A stretch of 45,836 nt of DNA from IMG/VR virus record IMGVR_UViG_3300045120_000461, positions 1-45,836 of that record. The stretch is one strand, 5' to 3'. The translations under genes and the position numbers were made by a program. Source of the stretch: a virus. How positions within the stretch are numbered: the first letter of the stretch is position 1; each line of letters begins with the position of its first letter. Shown piece after piece: positions 45,553 to 45,836 of the stretch. The notes beneath the pieces are model-generated. The model had not been told where the DNA came from, made no database searches, and saw only the letters and a program-made list of their open reading frames with translations.

Positions 45553-45836
45553 TCAGGCGAGTACTGGCCGTTTCGCCGCCGGCGCCGGCGCGACCTTCAG
45601 CAGGCGCGAGCGGTCGAAGTTCCGCAATTCAAAGGGAAGCGAATCATAGCCCCCTCCGCGGTTCTTCGCGCGCACGAAGTCGGCGCATTTCTGCGCCGCG
45701 TCGAGGAACGACGCCAGCAGCGGCAGCGTCTTCGCCAGCTCCGCCGCGCCTTCCACCTGGCGCAGCCTCGCGATCGCGTAGTTCACCAGTTCCGGGTGGT
45801 ACTCCTCGGGAATCTCAGGAGTTTGAATATCGAGCA
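45553..45836 (-). CDS. Adaptor-like structural protein, C-terminal part (continues from 1-679)
   Basis: Bases 45807-45553 complete the gene that starts at 679. They encode EEYHPELVNYAIARLRQVEG, then AAELAKTLPLLASFLDAAQKCADFVRAKN, and end PAPAAKRPVLA before TGA at 45555-45553. This is the helical C-terminal domain. The bases to 45836 repeat the window start. Reading the window without the join would give a false start at 45786. Confidence 0.8.
   Translation of the reverse strand, partial: LDIQTPEIPEEYHPELVNYAIARLRQVEGAAELAKTLPLLASFLDAAQKCADFVRAKNRGGGYDSLPFELRNFDRSRLLKVAPAPAAKRPVLA
45807..45836. repeat. Terminal direct repeat, right copy (30 bp, one mismatch)
   Basis: It matches bases 1-30 except for T at 45828 against G at 22. 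See the left copy. It shows that the two ends belong together. Confidence 0.85.

Noticed and set aside
1-45836. tRNA or rRNA genes
   Set aside because: No cloverleaf with conserved T-loop (GTTCRANNC in a folded context) or rRNA signature was seen while reading. A tRNA search program was not available.

Overview
This window looks like the complete genome of a tailed double-stranded DNA phage, probably a short-tailed (podovirus-type) temperate phage of a GC-rich bacterium. The first 30 bases recur at the last 30 bases with one mismatch, and one structural gene reads in frame across that join. The sequence is therefore circular or terminally redundant, with a unique length of about 45.81 kb. I see a terminase large subunit, portal, scaffold-like protein, gpT-like major capsid protein, tailspike, collagen-like fibre protein and a 3,177-residue DarB-like virion protein. 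I see no tape measure, sheath or long-tail tube gene. A tyrosine integrase suggests lysogeny. No tRNA, rRNA, CRISPR array or insertion sequence was seen. Two products carry Sec signal peptides ending in A-x-A followed by QT, a style common in Acidobacteria. That is only a weak hint at the host.

Layout. Nearly all genes are on the minus strand, so read from high to low coordinates and through the join. (1) 24.74-22.67 kb is a compact minus-strand operon with a Gp157-family protein, a small secreted protein and several unknowns. It starts at a strong-looking promoter whose spacer is filled by a perfect 19-bp palindrome. Two small plus-strand genes (KGG-motif basic protein, membrane/coiled-coil protein; 24.85-25.26 kb) diverge from it. 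(2) 21.2-22.8 kb, plus strand: integrase and an unknown gene. (3) 20.85-13.4 kb, minus strand: a replication operon. It begins with a replication initiator gene containing five iteron-like inverted repeats and a near-consensus DnaA box, followed by a stand-alone DnaA domain IV protein, an HNH-like protein, many small Cys-rich proteins, an HTH protein, an HGG zinc-finger protein and a sigma-70 family factor. Most neighbours overlap by ATGA, GTGA, TTGA or TAATG, so translation is probably coupled throughout. (4) 13.4 kb to base 1: DNA packaging and head genes. A plus-strand gene pair (9.3-9.9 kb) interrupts this block. (5) Across the join, 45.8-25.3 kb: adaptor-like proteins, a tailspike with signal peptide and paired cysteines, a large tail protein, fibre proteins, a GNAT-like protein, internal-virion candidates and the giant protein.

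How it may work together (inference): the initiator and the DnaA-like protein act on the iterons inside the initiator gene; the phage sigma factor, made just before the terminase, may redirect host RNA polymerase to the head and tail genes; the giant methylase-helicase protein is probably packaged and protects or remodels incoming DNA. I found no convincing endolysin and no classical repressor, so lysis and lysogeny control rest on unrecognised genes.
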